Shown: in pieces, positions 43,262 through 51,031 of the stretch | How the letters are laid out: each line of letters begins with the position of its first letter | How positions within the stretch are numbered: the first letter of the stretch is position 1 | Source: Clostridium sp. AN503 | GTDB lineage: Bacteria > Bacillota > Clostridia > Lachnospirales > Lachnospiraceae | Direction of reading: 5' to 3' | Assembly: GCF_040719375.1 (NCBI RefSeq) | Contig: NZ_JBFDTP010000002.1 | Coordinates: 3,029,001 to 3,093,000 of the forward strand | Length of the DNA stretch: 64,000 nucleotides | Made by a program: the position numbers and the translations under genes | The notes under the pieces: generated by a model | Seen by the model: the letters and a program-made list of their open reading frames with translations, nothing else | Told to the model about the DNA's origin: nothing | Databases searched by the model: none

Positions 43262-43759
43262 TCAATATTCAAGCCCCATTGCTCTGCGTACCGGATCAGG
43301 CCCTGTGGGTAACCCATGGTTTCCCTCTGCCGGGCGTGCTCCTACGATCTGCACAAATCCGGTTGGCTTATCCTTGGCTTTATCGCCATATATTTTCTGT
43401 AATGCATCCAGCTTACTATCTAAATCCTTTTCATCTGTACAGGTAATGATATCTGCCAGCTCCCGCGGCATTCCCCGATCGGAGAGCCGCTCCTTAACCA
43501 GCAGTTTCATTTCCCTAGCCTCCAGCTCTGCAAGCTTCTGTGTATACTCCGCTTCGCCTTCTTTGGCTGCCTGCTTTCGCAAAGAAGACAGCTTCCCATG
43601 TAATATACGCGCAATATCTTCCTGGGTAAAAAGCTTCTGATCCTTCCCTGAGCCGGCTGTCTCCGGGGTGGCCTCCTGGCCTGTGCCCTGCACATCTGTT
43701 TCATTCCCCATGTTCTCGGCCTGGGTAACCTGATCTGTCACGTTGTTTCTTTTTTCCAT
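43262..43759 (-). CDS. Phage scaffold-like protein (DUF4355-like)
   Basis: About 165 residues, acidic N-terminus (about 45 residues rich in Glu, Thr, Gly), a helical coiled-coil centre (LSSLRKQAAKEGEAEYTQ, ELEAREMKLLVKERLSDRGM) and a C-terminal tail ending VRRAMGLEY. This pattern and its position just before the capsid gene fit DUF4355-type scaffolding proteins, which steer procapsid assembly. The start at 43759 follows AGGAAAAGC; the frame is open 38 codons earlier but that part overlaps a hairpin. Confidence 0.75.
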   Translation of the reverse strand: MEKRNNVTDQVTQAENMGNETDVQGTGQEATPETAGSGKDQKLFTQEDIARILHGKLSSLRKQAAKEGEAEYTQKLAELEAREMKLLVKERLSDRGMPRELADIITCTDEKDLDSKLDALQKIYGDKAKDKPTGFVQIVGARPAEGNHGLPTGPDPVRRAMGLEY

Positions 43760-43861
43760 ATGCTTTTCCTTTCCTGTTTTACGTCCAGTAGACAATATTC
43801 GGGCGGATTTCCCCCGCCGCCCACGGGTAAAGAGAGACTTTGCAATGCAGCAAACAAAAAA

Positions 43862-43907
43862 GCGCAGGAACAACTAAATCCATAATTGGATTCAATCATT
43901 CCCGCGC
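43862..43907 (-). terminator. Terminator-like hairpin in front of the scaffold-capsid genes
   Basis: On the minus strand GCGCGGGAA...TTCCTGCGC, with an inner gaatcc / ggattt-like pairing, is followed by TTTTTTG. It stands 95 bp upstream of the scaffold start and downstream of a possible promoter with TTGACA at 43963-43958. It could attenuate or insulate capsid transcription. Confidence 0.55.
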
Positions 43908-44076
43908 CTGGTATCTCCAAGGCTTCCAGCCCTGGCAGTATGATGGACTGGGGTACTTGTCAATATTCTGTTTGCCTACCACTATTCTACCAAATGGCAA
44001 GGGGGTATGCAAGCGAAAGTTCAGGTTTTATCAGGTATTCCAGCATTTCTATTTATCACTTTCACAATATAAAACA

Positions 44077-44114
44077 GGGGCCAGTAATACTCAAATGTGA
44101 GTAAAACCGGCCCC
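44077..44114 (-). terminator. Terminator after the early small-gene block of the element
   Basis: ggggccagtaatactca pairs with tgagtaaaaccggcccc, leaving three mismatches in a 17-bp stem. TGTTTTAT follows on the minus strand. It lies 7 bp after the stop of the gene at 44121. The stretch 43908-44076 holds no gene that I can support, only the possible promoter at 43958-43963. Confidence 0.6.
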
Positions 44115-44120
44115 TTAATA

Positions 44121-44288
44121 TTATTCCTCGCTGTTCCTTCGCTGTTCCTTCATGAATATGTACGCCTTGAGAAACTTTCCTTCCCGGTTCCCGGACACCC
44201 GCCAGCTTTTCACCCCTGGGTAAAGCTTGTCCAGAATGCGCTGCAGCTCCTCCGGGCGTTCATAGGACACCTTAATCTTTACTGACAA
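44121..44288 (-). CDS. Small basic phage protein (55 residues, TTG start)
   Basis: A frame that begins at TTG 44288 inside the end of the preceding gene: LSVKIKVSYERPEELQRI, then LYPGVKSWRVSGNREGKF and a basic tail ending QRRNSEE. Beta-alpha pattern and steady codon use suggest a real gene. The TTG overlaps the upstream stop region by 17 bp, which suggests coupling. Function unknown. Confidence 0.55.
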   Translation of the reverse strand: MSVKIKVSYERPEELQRILDKLYPGVKSWRVSGNREGKFLKAYIFMKEQRRNSEE

Positions 44289-44412
44289 GGGCAACACCTG
44301 CTTTCATGTCCTTGAGCTGTTCCCGAAGTTCTAAAAGCTCTGTCATGGCTTCATCGTAGCTTTTCATCATCTTGTTATAGCGATCCTCGGGGATCATGAT
44401 TACTTTCTGCAT
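44272..44412 (-). CDS. Small coiled-coil phage protein (46 residues)
   Basis: MQKVIMIPEDRYNKMMKSYD followed by a heptad-like helix (AMTELLELREQLKDM). GGAGG lies 7 bases before the ATG at 44412. Sits in a chain of overlapping small genes. The start resembles a short DNA-mimic or antirepressor-type protein only in length; no function can be given. Confidence 0.6.
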   Translation of the reverse strand: MQKVIMIPEDRYNKMMKSYDEAMTELLELREQLKDMKAGVALVSKD

Positions 44413-44615
44413 TCTGCTGCCTCCTTCCTCCTCTGCTCTGCTTTGGCTGCTTTCATGCCCTGCATATAGCCATAACGAAAACCATTGCATACCGCATGAA
44501 ACCAATCATCGGATCCATCATATAATTCTGCTATCTCACCCGCACTAGGGATATAACGCTTATTAATTTTTCCCACCATGCTTTCAGCCTTTTCGATAAC
44601 GCTTTTTCTTGCCAA
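44400..44615 (-). CDS. Small phage protein
   Basis: About 71 residues: ARKSVIEKAESMVGKINKRYIP, EIAELYDGSDDWFHAVCNGFRYGYMQGMKAAKAEQ. Aromatic residues in the middle suggest a compact fold. The TTG at 44615 has AAAGGAGG ten bases upstream; a TTG three codons earlier is too close to it. Overlaps the next gene by 13 bp. Function unknown. Confidence 0.6.
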   Translation of the reverse strand: MARKSVIEKAESMVGKINKRYIPSAGEIAELYDGSDDWFHAVCNGFRYGYMQGMKAAKAEQRRKEAAECRK

Positions 44616-44735
44616 AATACACAATCCTCCTTTTGACTTTCTGGCCGGATTATGCTACCCTGTAATTGCGTGAGTGTAGCGGCCTCCGGCTGCTCTGGCC
44701 CTGTAGGAAGTTCCCGCTTCCCATGGGGCCTGTTT

Positions 44736-44921
44736 TTAATAGTTCCCACCAATGCACCCGGTGTTTGTCTGGATCCCTGCCAGATAGTACGCCTTAAGCA
44801 TCTCAATAGCCTGTTCCTCGGTGTATCCTTCCTGTGCCGCGATCACGATCAATTCCGACTGGCAGCGCAGCCAGGAACGGAACTGCTCTTTGGGATCCGG
44901 TCTCTGGTATCCATATGCCAT
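44736..44921 (-). CDS. Small phage protein
   Basis: A 61-residue protein, MAYGYQRPDPKEQFRSWLRC then an amphipathic helix (ELIVIAAQEGYTEEQAIEML). The ATG at 44921 follows the stop codon of the previous gene by one base (TAACATG) with GGCAGGTG upstream, so it is coupled. Between it and the next gene (44616-44735) no gene is evident. Function unknown. Confidence 0.6.
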   Translation of the reverse strand: MAYGYQRPDPKEQFRSWLRCQSELIVIAAQEGYTEEQAIEMLKAYYLAGIQTNTGCIGGNY

Positions 44922-44922
44922 G

Positions 44923-45243
44923 TTATTCACCTGCCTTTCTCTTCGCATTATCATTACAAGTTTCCTTAGCAAAAGTAGAGTAAATGTAATCTTTATGCTT
45001 TCTTATATCCAAAGAGTATCTTTTGCCCCCATAAAACATTTCTGTAGTTGCTTCTTCCGGATAATCATTGAACAGTTCATCTTCTAACTGGCTTTTTAAA
45101 ACATCCATCTTTTTTCTCAAGCGTGTTATCTTATCTGTAAATGCTGCTCTGTTGCAAACGATACAAGACCAACCCAACAACTGATCTACGGTTCTAACAA
45201 TCAGTGCCAATTCTTCGTAAGCTTCAAATGTTCGCTTTTTCAT
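44923..45243 (-). CDS. Hypothetical phage protein with helical core
   Basis: A 106-residue protein starting MKKRTFEAYEELALIVRTVD, with KITRLRKKMDVLKSQLEDEL (likely coiled coil) and a basic end. AAAAAGGAGAGAAAGT precedes the ATG. It is A/T-richer than the capsid genes. It follows the primase gene by 126 bp. Function unknown. Confidence 0.6.
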   Translation of the reverse strand: MKKRTFEAYEELALIVRTVDQLLGWSCIVCNRAAFTDKITRLRKKMDVLKSQLEDELFNDYPEEATTEMFYGGKRYSLDIRKHKDYIYSTFAKETCNDNAKRKAGE

Positions 45244-45369
45244 TTACTTTCTCTCCTTTTTTATATGGAAATATGGAATTTTAAGTATGTTTTTTCATTA
45301 ACTCCCCGGGAGAAAATGAAAATTTTTGTTAATGAAATTTGAGATTCATTTTTCCATTTTTCCATTAAA

Positions 45370-46767
45370 TCAGGAATATGGCAATTTGAAATTCGTCTGC
45401 AAGTCATAATCGAATATGCATTCCTGCCCAATATACGGCTCAATCTTTACCAGATCTTCCATATCCTTTTTAAGCGTACCTCGACTGCACTGTTTATAAC
45501 CGTTTTCTCTTGCCCACTCCTTATATTCTTCATATACCGCTTTGAACTTAGTCCTTGCGCCTTCTGCTGCCACAAGGCATTCTTCCAGGAACTGCTTTGT
45601 AAGATTACTTTCATCCCGGTACTTGTCAAACAGTGCTTTTGACTTCTCCGGCATCTGAAGCTTTCCTGCACGGTCCAACATCCGATACCCCTCATAACAC
45701 CAATTAAATATACCGCTTATATTATCCGGCTCTAAGAATTTACTTTTCAATCCACTATCTCTGCTCTGCTGATCAAAATGTGCATTAAAGTTTAAAAGTA
45801 TAAGCCTGTCACTGGAGAAAATAGTATCGTCCAGTATCTTCGGCAGGAAATTGGTATTAATCACTATCTTGAAATTCGGCATAAATACAAATGAATTTTG
45901 TCTTAGAAACCTTGCTTTAATTGGGTCCCCGCCTGTTAAGGTCTTCACCAGATCAGAATTAAGCACCATATTTTCACCCGGTTCTGAAACACATACATAT
46001 CTGGCCCCCGCCAGGCTTGCTATGGATTCATTCGGCGCCTCACTGTTACTGTAAAAGTTTTTGATTGATAGCGATTCTGGATTCAGTACTTTGGCATAGT
46101 CTCCATGCATCTTCATCATGGTGTTATTAAAGGTTCCTTTGCCATTTCTGGTTGTTTTTCCATACAGCATGAAAAAGCATTCAAACCTTGTGGAACCGGA
46201 AAGGCAGTATCCGGCTATCATCTGCAAAAGGCTTATACTTTGCCTGTCAGATTTCATTACCTCATCCACATATTGTTCCCATCGTTTACATCTGGCAGAT
46301 TCCTTGTAGACTACTTTTGATATCTGCGTAAGGAGATCACCTGGCCGATGTTCCTGTAGCTGCCCGGTCCTCAAATTAAATGTCCCGTTCTGGCAATTAT
46401 AAAGTTCCGGCCTGTTATCAAATTCTGAATATTCTATCAGATACACAGACTGCGCATCTTTCACTAACTTCTCTCTTACATTAAAACTATTGAATCTATT
46501 ATAGTATTTTACATATGCCTTTCTGGTTTCATCATCTGGAATTTCACTGGATTTCTGGATAGTCGAAATTGCAAATTTTTTAGCCAATCTCTTAGCGAAT
46601 ATGCTTCCAACATCCTTTATCCAAACTTTTCCATTGTAATAATAATACACTCCCATTTCACGAACGAATTTTAGTTCATTTTTGTACATGTCAGCATACA
46701 ATTTTGAACTACCGATATCCGTCAGTGGATAATCCATAAAATTGTCTAATACAGTCCCTTCATCCAC
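45370..46767 (-). CDS. D5/P4-type DNA primase-helicase (SF3 helicase) of the element
   Basis: A 465-residue protein with the D5_N region (about 30-170) and an SF3 helicase core: Walker A in LYGKTTRNGKGTF, then YVCVSEPGENM and NFKIVINTNFLPKILDDT (sensor Asn), RLILLNFNAHFD. A C-terminal winged-helix-like part follows (VYEEYKEWARENGYKQCSRG). Such proteins start replication of phages, satellites and plasmids. The primase active site itself is not evident, so it may be helicase only. It overlaps the upstream gene by 22 bp. A/T-rich compared with the flanks. Confidence 0.85.
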   Translation of the reverse strand: MDEGTVLDNFMDYPLTDIGSSKLYADMYKNELKFVREMGVYYYYNGKVWIKDVGSIFAKRLAKKFAISTIQKSSEIPDDETRKAYVKYYNRFNSFNVREKLVKDAQSVYLIEYSEFDNRPELYNCQNGTFNLRTGQLQEHRPGDLLTQISKVVYKESARCKRWEQYVDEVMKSDRQSISLLQMIAGYCLSGSTRFECFFMLYGKTTRNGKGTFNNTMMKMHGDYAKVLNPESLSIKNFYSNSEAPNESIASLAGARYVCVSEPGENMVLNSDLVKTLTGGDPIKARFLRQNSFVFMPNFKIVINTNFLPKILDDTIFSSDRLILLNFNAHFDQQSRDSGLKSKFLEPDNISGIFNWCYEGYRMLDRAGKLQMPEKSKALFDKYRDESNLTKQFLEECLVAAEGARTKFKAVYEEYKEWARENGYKQCSRGTLKKDMEDLVKIEPYIGQECIFDYDLQTNFKLPYS

Positions 46768-47228
46768 TTTGGAGTGTATTTTGGCTTCATTGGTTCCACT
46801 TCTCGCTGCTTCCGTTGCTCCTCACCTTCTTTCTGTCCCTTTTCCCAGTCCTTCGCACACTCCCCGGCGTACCAAGTAGCCACGCCCTCCAGACTGCCCT
46901 CATACTGCTTTTCACACTCGCCCACCACCATATCATAGTATTCTCTTGCCCTGCTGCATCCGGCAGCCTCCAAGGCCTTGGTCACCTGATCCGCAAATCC
47001 GGGCCACGTCAGATCATAGCCATAGACCCGCTTAAAAAATCCTTTGGTCAGGTTCATGGAAGGGCTTATGCTCTGGACAAGCTGCTCTTTGCTTGCCGCC
47101 GGCTCATGAGCTGCATATTCCCGGCAGAATAACCCGCCAAACATTCCAGCTTGTTCCGCCTGATCCATCCTGGCCATCAGCTCCGCAAGTTCCCCATCAG
47201 TTATGGGGCGGCGTTTGTCCAGATTCAA
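46746..47228 (-). CDS. Hypothetical protein upstream of the helicase gene
   Basis: A 160-residue protein: MNLDKRRPITDGELAELMAR, SISPSMNLTKGFFKRVYGYDLTWPGFAD and a very charged C-terminus (EKGQKEGEEQRKQREVE). Its gene overlaps the upstream HTH gene by 4 bp and the helicase gene by 22 bp. The position suggests a replication accessory protein, such as a loader, but no motif proves this. Confidence 0.65.
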   Translation of the reverse strand: MNLDKRRPITDGELAELMARMDQAEQAGMFGGLFCREYAAHEPAASKEQLVQSISPSMNLTKGFFKRVYGYDLTWPGFADQVTKALEAAGCSRAREYYDMVVGECEKQYEGSLEGVATWYAGECAKDWEKGQKEGEEQRKQREVEPMKPKYTPKWMKGLY

Positions 47229-47422
47229 GCCCCTGCCTCCTGATCTCCTGCTTTAAAGCCAAAAAACCGTTCCCTCACATAAGCTTCAGGAACCTTTCCC
47301 CGGATCGTAAGGTAGCCCTTCGCGTCAAGCTCCTGGTTCATCTGGCGGATATATGCATAGGCTTTACTCTCGCTCACGCCCAGCACTTCCATCATTTCTT
47401 TTGCACCGTACATTTGGCACAT
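47225..47422 (-). CDS. Small helix-turn-helix (excisionase-like) protein
   Basis: A 65-residue DNA-binding protein: MYGAKEMMEVLGVSESKAYAYIRQMNQEL looks like a MerR/excisionase-type winged helix-turn-helix, followed by RGKVPEAYVRERFFG. AAAGGAG lies before the ATG at 47422. In such elements this protein often directs excision or controls early genes. The frame is open 19 codons further but lacks a start signal there. Confidence 0.7.
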   Translation of the reverse strand: MCQMYGAKEMMEVLGVSESKAYAYIRQMNQELDAKGYLTIRGKVPEAYVRERFFGFKAGDQEAGA

Positions 47423-47588
47423 ACTATAAGCTCCTTTCTGTTGCGATATCGCAACGGTTGTAACGTTACAACTTTTCACTTCCTACCGTCGCAGAACGCG
47501 ACACTTTCCCGATCGGGAACACGGGACAAATGCCCGCGGTTGATATGATGGGCTTCCTCGCCCATTCCTAAAGCCCCGGCCCGGCGCT

Positions 47589-47780
47589 TTACTCAATAAT
47601 TTCTTCTGGTTCTACTTCTAAAGCCTTGGCAATCTTGCCCAACAGCTCCGGGCGGCAGTTTCTGCCGTTCATCACTGCCGACATGGTTTGACGAGAAATA
47701 CCCGCCAGACCGGCCAATGATGCTTGATTGATGCAGGCTTTAGCCATGAGCAATTGAATCTTTCTAGTGTTCAGTCTCAA
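47589..47780 (-). CDS. Cro-like XRE-family regulator
   Basis: A 63-residue Cro/C1-type protein: QLLMAKACINQASLAGLAGISRQTMSAVMNG is the helix-turn-helix. It starts with TTG (47780) preceded by GGGAGGGG, directly beyond the second operator palindrome. Being the first gene of the minus-strand transcript and divergent from the CI-like gene, it should be the Cro counterpart of the switch. Confidence 0.82.
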   Translation of the reverse strand: MRLNTRKIQLLMAKACINQASLAGLAGISRQTMSAVMNGRNCRPELLGKIAKALEVEPEEIIE

Positions 47781-47798
47781 GTCATCCCCTCCCTTCTC

Positions 47799-47851
47799 CT
47801 TGCATATGCAAGCTTTTTCTTTATTTTACTTGCATATGCAAGGACTGTCAA
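47799..47851 (-). promoter_or_regulatory. Operator-promoter switch region of the element
   Basis: Minus-strand TTGACA (47851-47846), exactly 17 bp, TAAAAT (47828-47823). The perfect palindrome CTTGCATATGCAAG occupies the spacer (47829-47842), and an identical copy lies 30 bp further downstream (47799-47812) at the start of transcription. Half-sites ttgcaag and cgcaag (47852-47885) continue toward the repressor gene. The repressor bound between -35 and -10 would block the early genes. Confidence 0.75.
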
Positions 47852-47923
47852 GTACTTTTGCAAGATTTTCTTTACAAACGCAAGATTTTGTGTTTTACTA
47901 ATAATGAAGGGAGAATATTGCAT

Positions 47924-48304
47924 ATGGGATTAGGAACTAAATTAAAAAAATTATTATCAGAAAAAAATATGACAGTTGCTGAACTTTCACGCTTAACTGG
48001 TGTATCTACTAATACGCTCTATGCGGTTATACGACGAGACAGTGACAAAATGAGTGGAGACGCACTTATAAAAGTATCTAAAATTTTAGAAGTGCCAATA
48101 TCATCACTTCTTGCTGACAACCAGTTTATGTTGATGCTGGATGATGATGGAAATTTCCATAATATAGACGAAAATGCCACAGGGTTAGAACCTGCTAAAA
48201 ATGAATCTTTCCGATATTTGCAAAAAGTAATTAGTGAGAATCGCGCAGAGTTAACGCTTGAGCAGAAACAAGAATTAATTAAAGCATTACTATCTAACGA
48301 ATAA
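47924..48304 (+). CDS. CI-like XRE-family repressor
   Basis: A 126-residue repressor: LGTKLKKLLSEKNMTVAELSRLTGVSTNTLYAVIRR is an XRE helix-turn-helix, and the remainder (from residue 70) is a short helical dimerisation part ending ELTLEQKQELIKALL. It lacks a peptidase domain, so it is not self-cleaving; induction must work another way. The start at 47924 is chosen over an upstream in-frame ATG because homology begins MGLGTKL. Its base composition is markedly A/T-rich. It divergently faces the Cro-like gene and shares its operators. Confidence 0.82.
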   Translation: MGLGTKLKKLLSEKNMTVAELSRLTGVSTNTLYAVIRRDSDKMSGDALIKVSKILEVPISSLLADNQFMLMLDDDGNFHNIDENATGLEPAKNESFRYLQKVISENRAELTLEQKQELIKALLSNE

Positions 48305-48430
48305 AGACCATCTAAAAACAAGATATTATACATTTTCAGATATAATAATCCTTTTACTCAAAAATGAGTAAAATATCTTCCCTCTCATTCCTAAAGCCCC
48401 GGCCCGGCCAGAATGAAAGGAAGACGAACA

Positions 48431-49483
48431 ATGCCAGTATACCAAGATGAAACTACAAAAACATGGTATGTGAAGTGCTACTACACAGACTGGACCGGCG
48501 CCAGGAAACAGAAGATGAAGCGCGGATTCACCCGGCAGCGGGACGCAAAAGCCTGGGAGCGTGTGTTCCTGGAGCAACTGCAGGGTGATCCTGATATGAC
48601 GTTCCGCTCCCTTTATGAGCTGTATTTAACAGATATCCGGCAGCGCTTAAAAGCTTCCACCGTCACCGGACGGATCAGCCGATGCGAGCATAATATCCTG
48701 CCATATTTTGAAAACAAACAAATAAACCGCATAACACCAGCGGATGTACGGAAGTGGCAGGGCGAAATCCTGTCCAAGAACTTTAAACCCACATATCAGA
48801 AGACACTTAATGAGCAATTGGACATGATATTTAACTTTGCAACAAAATATTATGGTCTCCGTAAAAACCCCTGCGACATGACCGGCACCATCGGCAGATC
48901 CAAGTCCGGGCGAATGGATTTCTGGACAAAAGACGAGTTTCAGCGTTTTATAGAGTGCGTACCAGATCCGCAGTGTAACCTTGCCTTTCAAATTCTGTTT
49001 TATACCGGGTTACGCTGTGGGGAACTGCTGGCCCTGGTTCCAGGTGACATTAATTTAGATAGTGAGACCCTGACAGTAACTAAGACATTCCGGCGGGAAC
49101 ATGGGACTGACGTTATTACCTCTCCCAAAACGGAAAACAGCATTCGTACAGTAACGCTCCCCCCATCACTGGTAGAACAGCTTAGACAGTATATTGCCCA
49201 GATATACGACATAGCGGCATGGGGGCGGCTGTTCCCCTTTACACGCTCAAAGTTGCGGATTGCCATGGAAAAGGGCTGCACAAAATCCGGCGTGAAGAAA
49301 ATACGCATTCACGATATACGACATAGCCATGTTTCTTTATTGATTGATATGGGTTTCCAGCCCCTCCTGATTGCGGAGCGTATCGGAGACACTGTAGAGA
49401 TGGTAAATGATATATATGGTCACCTGTACCCAAATAAGCACAGGGATCTTGCTGCCGCCCTGGATTCCATAGTATCAAAGTAG
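48431..49483 (+). CDS. int: Tyrosine-family site-specific integrase
   Basis: A 350-residue phage-type integrase: an AP2-like arm-binding N-terminus (YVKCYYTDWTGARKQKMKRGFTRQRDAKAWE), SAM-like core-binding domain (about 55-145) and catalytic domain with R195 (YTGLRCGELL), HDIRHSH (H294, R297) and Y329 (DIYGHLYP), so it should be active. The start at 48431 follows AAAGGAAG; the open frame reaches 48413. It sits 67 bp from attR, as integrases usually do. Confidence 0.92.
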   Translation: MPVYQDETTKTWYVKCYYTDWTGARKQKMKRGFTRQRDAKAWERVFLEQLQGDPDMTFRSLYELYLTDIRQRLKASTVTGRISRCEHNILPYFENKQINRITPADVRKWQGEILSKNFKPTYQKTLNEQLDMIFNFATKYYGLRKNPCDMTGTIGRSKSGRMDFWTKDEFQRFIECVPDPQCNLAFQILFYTGLRCGELLALVPGDINLDSETLTVTKTFRREHGTDVITSPKTENSIRTVTLPPSLVEQLRQYIAQIYDIAAWGRLFPFTRSKLRIAMEKGCTKSGVKKIRIHDIRHSHVSLLIDMGFQPLLIAERIGDTVEMVNDIYGHLYPNKHRDLAAALDSIVSK

Positions 49484-49500
49484 TATCAGAGCATAGGAAA

Positions 49501-49538
49501 AAGCCGGAGAGTATTGATTTATCAGCACTCTCCGGCTT
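49501..49538 (+). terminator. Terminator of the integrase gene
   Basis: aagccggagagt / actctccggctt form a 12-bp perfect stem with a 14-nt loop, 17 bp after the integrase stop and just before attR. The rest of 49574-49694 shows no gene. Confidence 0.7.
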
Positions 49539-49550
49539 GTCTTCTGTGTC

Positions 49551-49573
49551 GCTCCCCTGTTTGGCTTTTTCTC
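49551..49573. repeat. Right attachment site (attR) of the integrated element
   Basis: Second exact copy of the 23-bp repeat found at 40654-40676. Here only the distal half of the terminator hairpin is present and the left arm belongs to the element, as expected after integration. Confidence 0.75.
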
Positions 49574-49694
49574 TTGCTAATCCTGCGTTTATATTGATTC
49601 CCTGCTGCATACCGCCAAATCCCAATGTCCGCCGCAGTATGGTCCCCGCGGAGCATTTTTGATTTCACAGGACGCACTTTACGATAAAAAAAAA

Positions 49695-49724
49695 CAGCCG
49701 TCCGCCTCGCCAGGCCAACGGCTG
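49695..49724 (-). terminator. Terminator of the NlpC/P60 gene
   Basis: cagccgt / acggctg form a stem on the minus strand followed by nine T residues. It lies 27 bp after the stop codon at 49751. Confidence 0.75.
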
Positions 49725-49750
49725 CTATCCATCATGCTCTTATATTTTCA

Positions 49751-50365
49751 TTAAAACATGCTCACAATCTTCACCGGAGAACGGTAATTCCAGTTGGATA
49801 CCTTGATCCCGGTCTTATATGTGGAAGCGTGGACGATCTGCCCGTTGCCAATATACATAGCTACGTGGTTGATCCTGGAGCCGCTTCCGTAAAAGATCAG
49901 GTCGCCCGGCTGCATCTCGCTGGAGCTGATCGCCCTGCCCTGAGTAGCCTGAGAGCCGGAGGAACGGTTCATGCTGATGCCTGCGCCGTTCTGCATCACG
50001 TATTTTACAAAGCCGGAGCAGTCTGCACCGGTATGCGGGTCGTTGCCGCCCGCGCGGTAGGGACCGCCCACAAACTGCAGCGCATAATTGACCAGGTTCT
50101 GACGAGCACCGGCTGCTGACGCCGCGGCTGCCTCTGCCTCTGCTGCCGCAGTCTCTGCCGCCTGCTTCTCAGCCAGGGCCTTCTGGACCTCTAAGTCCGG
50201 ACCAGTCTCTGCGGTAACGTCCTCCTCATCCGGTACAGTCAACACCTGAGAAACAGTTGATGCCGCTTCTGCCACCGGCTCCGCATGAGAAACCATCGGC
50301 GCTGTCCACATCATCGTTCCTGTCATCACGGTCACTGCTGCTATGTATAATACGGAATTCTTCAT
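49751..50365 (-). CDS. Secreted NlpC/P60-family peptidoglycan endopeptidase
   Basis: About 204 residues. A signal peptide (MKNSVLYIAAVTVMTGTMMW to about residue 30, AHA-type SHAEPVAEA cut) is followed by an Ala/Glu-rich coiled linker (about 65-95) and an NlpC/P60 domain: FVGGPYRAGGNDPHTGADCSGFVKYV holds the catalytic Cys, and NHVAMYIGNGQIVHAS the His. It cleaves D-Glu-to-diamino-acid bonds in wall peptides. TTGGAG precedes the ATG at 50365. It flanks attR of the integrated element. Confidence 0.88.
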   Translation of the reverse strand: MKNSVLYIAAVTVMTGTMMWTAPMVSHAEPVAEAASTVSQVLTVPDEEDVTAETGPDLEVQKALAEKQAAETAAAEAEAAAASAAGARQNLVNYALQFVGGPYRAGGNDPHTGADCSGFVKYVMQNGAGISMNRSSGSQATQGRAISSSEMQPGDLIFYGSGSRINHVAMYIGNGQIVHASTYKTGIKVSNWNYRSPVKIVSMF

Positions 50366-50519
50366 ATGATCACTCCAATTCATTAATATTTCTTTTCCAA
50401 AATGTTACGCAATTGTTAAATATGTTACGGGCTTATTATACACACTACGGCTGTCCCCGTCAAGTATCCTTACCAATTGTTTACATTTTGTTAATAATTG
50501 GAATGATTTGGTAATATTT

Positions 50520-51014
50520 CTATCGTCCGGATCCCCGGACAAACCACATGATCACAATCACCAGGCCGATCACCGGAAGAAGCGGGATCACCAGGCTCAA
50601 AATCCCTGATACCACCGTGATCACCAGAGTTACCACAGCGATCACCAGCACCACTCCCAAAAGCTTCCAGTACCACTTGCTCAAATCGTAATAATGGACC
50701 TGGTTCCTGTTCTGGTAGGTCTCCTCGCTTCCGCCCTCGTAGCTCCTGCTCTCCTGAGAAGTGCGGTTGTAGGAACCGAACGGATGATATTCCTCGAAAA
50801 TGCCCTCCCCGGCCCCCGGCGTGGTGTCCACGATCGTCCTGGCGATCAGGCGCGGGTCTCCCAGCTCCTCCATAATATCCTTCTCCGAACGGCCGTTTCC
50901 CATCTCAGTCCGGATGTAATCACTATAGTAATGCAGGTTCTCCCGCACCACCGCGGGCGGCACATTCCCGGAAAGGGAATTCTCCAGTCCCTGTAAAAAG
51001 TCTTCTCTGCTCAT
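50520..51014 (-). CDS. DUF1700/HAAS-type membrane protein
   Basis: A 164-residue protein with an N-terminal DUF1700/HAAS helical domain (MSREDFLQGLENSLSG, YYSDYIRTEMGNGRSEKDIMEELGDPRLIARTI), a polar linker, and a C-terminal pair of hydrophobic helices (LGVVLVIAVVTLVITVVSGILSLVIPLLPV). DUF1700 proteins often partner PadR-type regulators or form part of stress modules; none is next to it here. AAGTGAATG spacing from the upstream gene is short, and it follows the fbp gene by 17 bp in the same direction, so it may be cotranscribed with it. Confidence 0.8.
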   Translation of the reverse strand: MSREDFLQGLENSLSGNVPPAVVRENLHYYSDYIRTEMGNGRSEKDIMEELGDPRLIARTIVDTTPGAGEGIFEEYHPFGSYNRTSQESRSYEGGSEETYQNRNQVHYYDLSKWYWKLLGVVLVIAVVTLVITVVSGILSLVIPLLPVIGLVIVIMWFVRGSGR

Positions 51015-51031
51015 TCACTTCTCCTCGTGTC

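Larger units (their letters stand above)
40654..49573. mobile_element. 8.9-kb integrated phage-satellite-like element
   Basis: It is bounded by an exact 23-bp direct repeat (40654-40676 and 49551-49573). A tyrosine integrase sits at the right end with a CI-like repressor, both on the plus strand. About 15 genes on the minus strand follow: Cro-like protein, excisionase-like HTH protein, SF3 helicase/primase, several small proteins, scaffold-like protein, major capsid protein, more small proteins and a sigma-70-like factor. No terminase, portal, protease, tail, holin or lysin gene is visible. That fits a capsid-encoding satellite or a heavily reduced prophage. The helicase and repressor genes are clearly more A/T-rich than the capsid and sigma genes. 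Confidence 0.8.

Noticed and set aside
43738..43920. 60-codon frame before the scaffold gene
   Set aside because: It runs through the terminator-like hairpin, and its product is low-complexity with no start signal.
44531..44806. 91-codon minus-strand frame
   Set aside because: It overlaps two better-supported small phage genes in another frame and is rich in Arg, Pro and Gly without a start signal.
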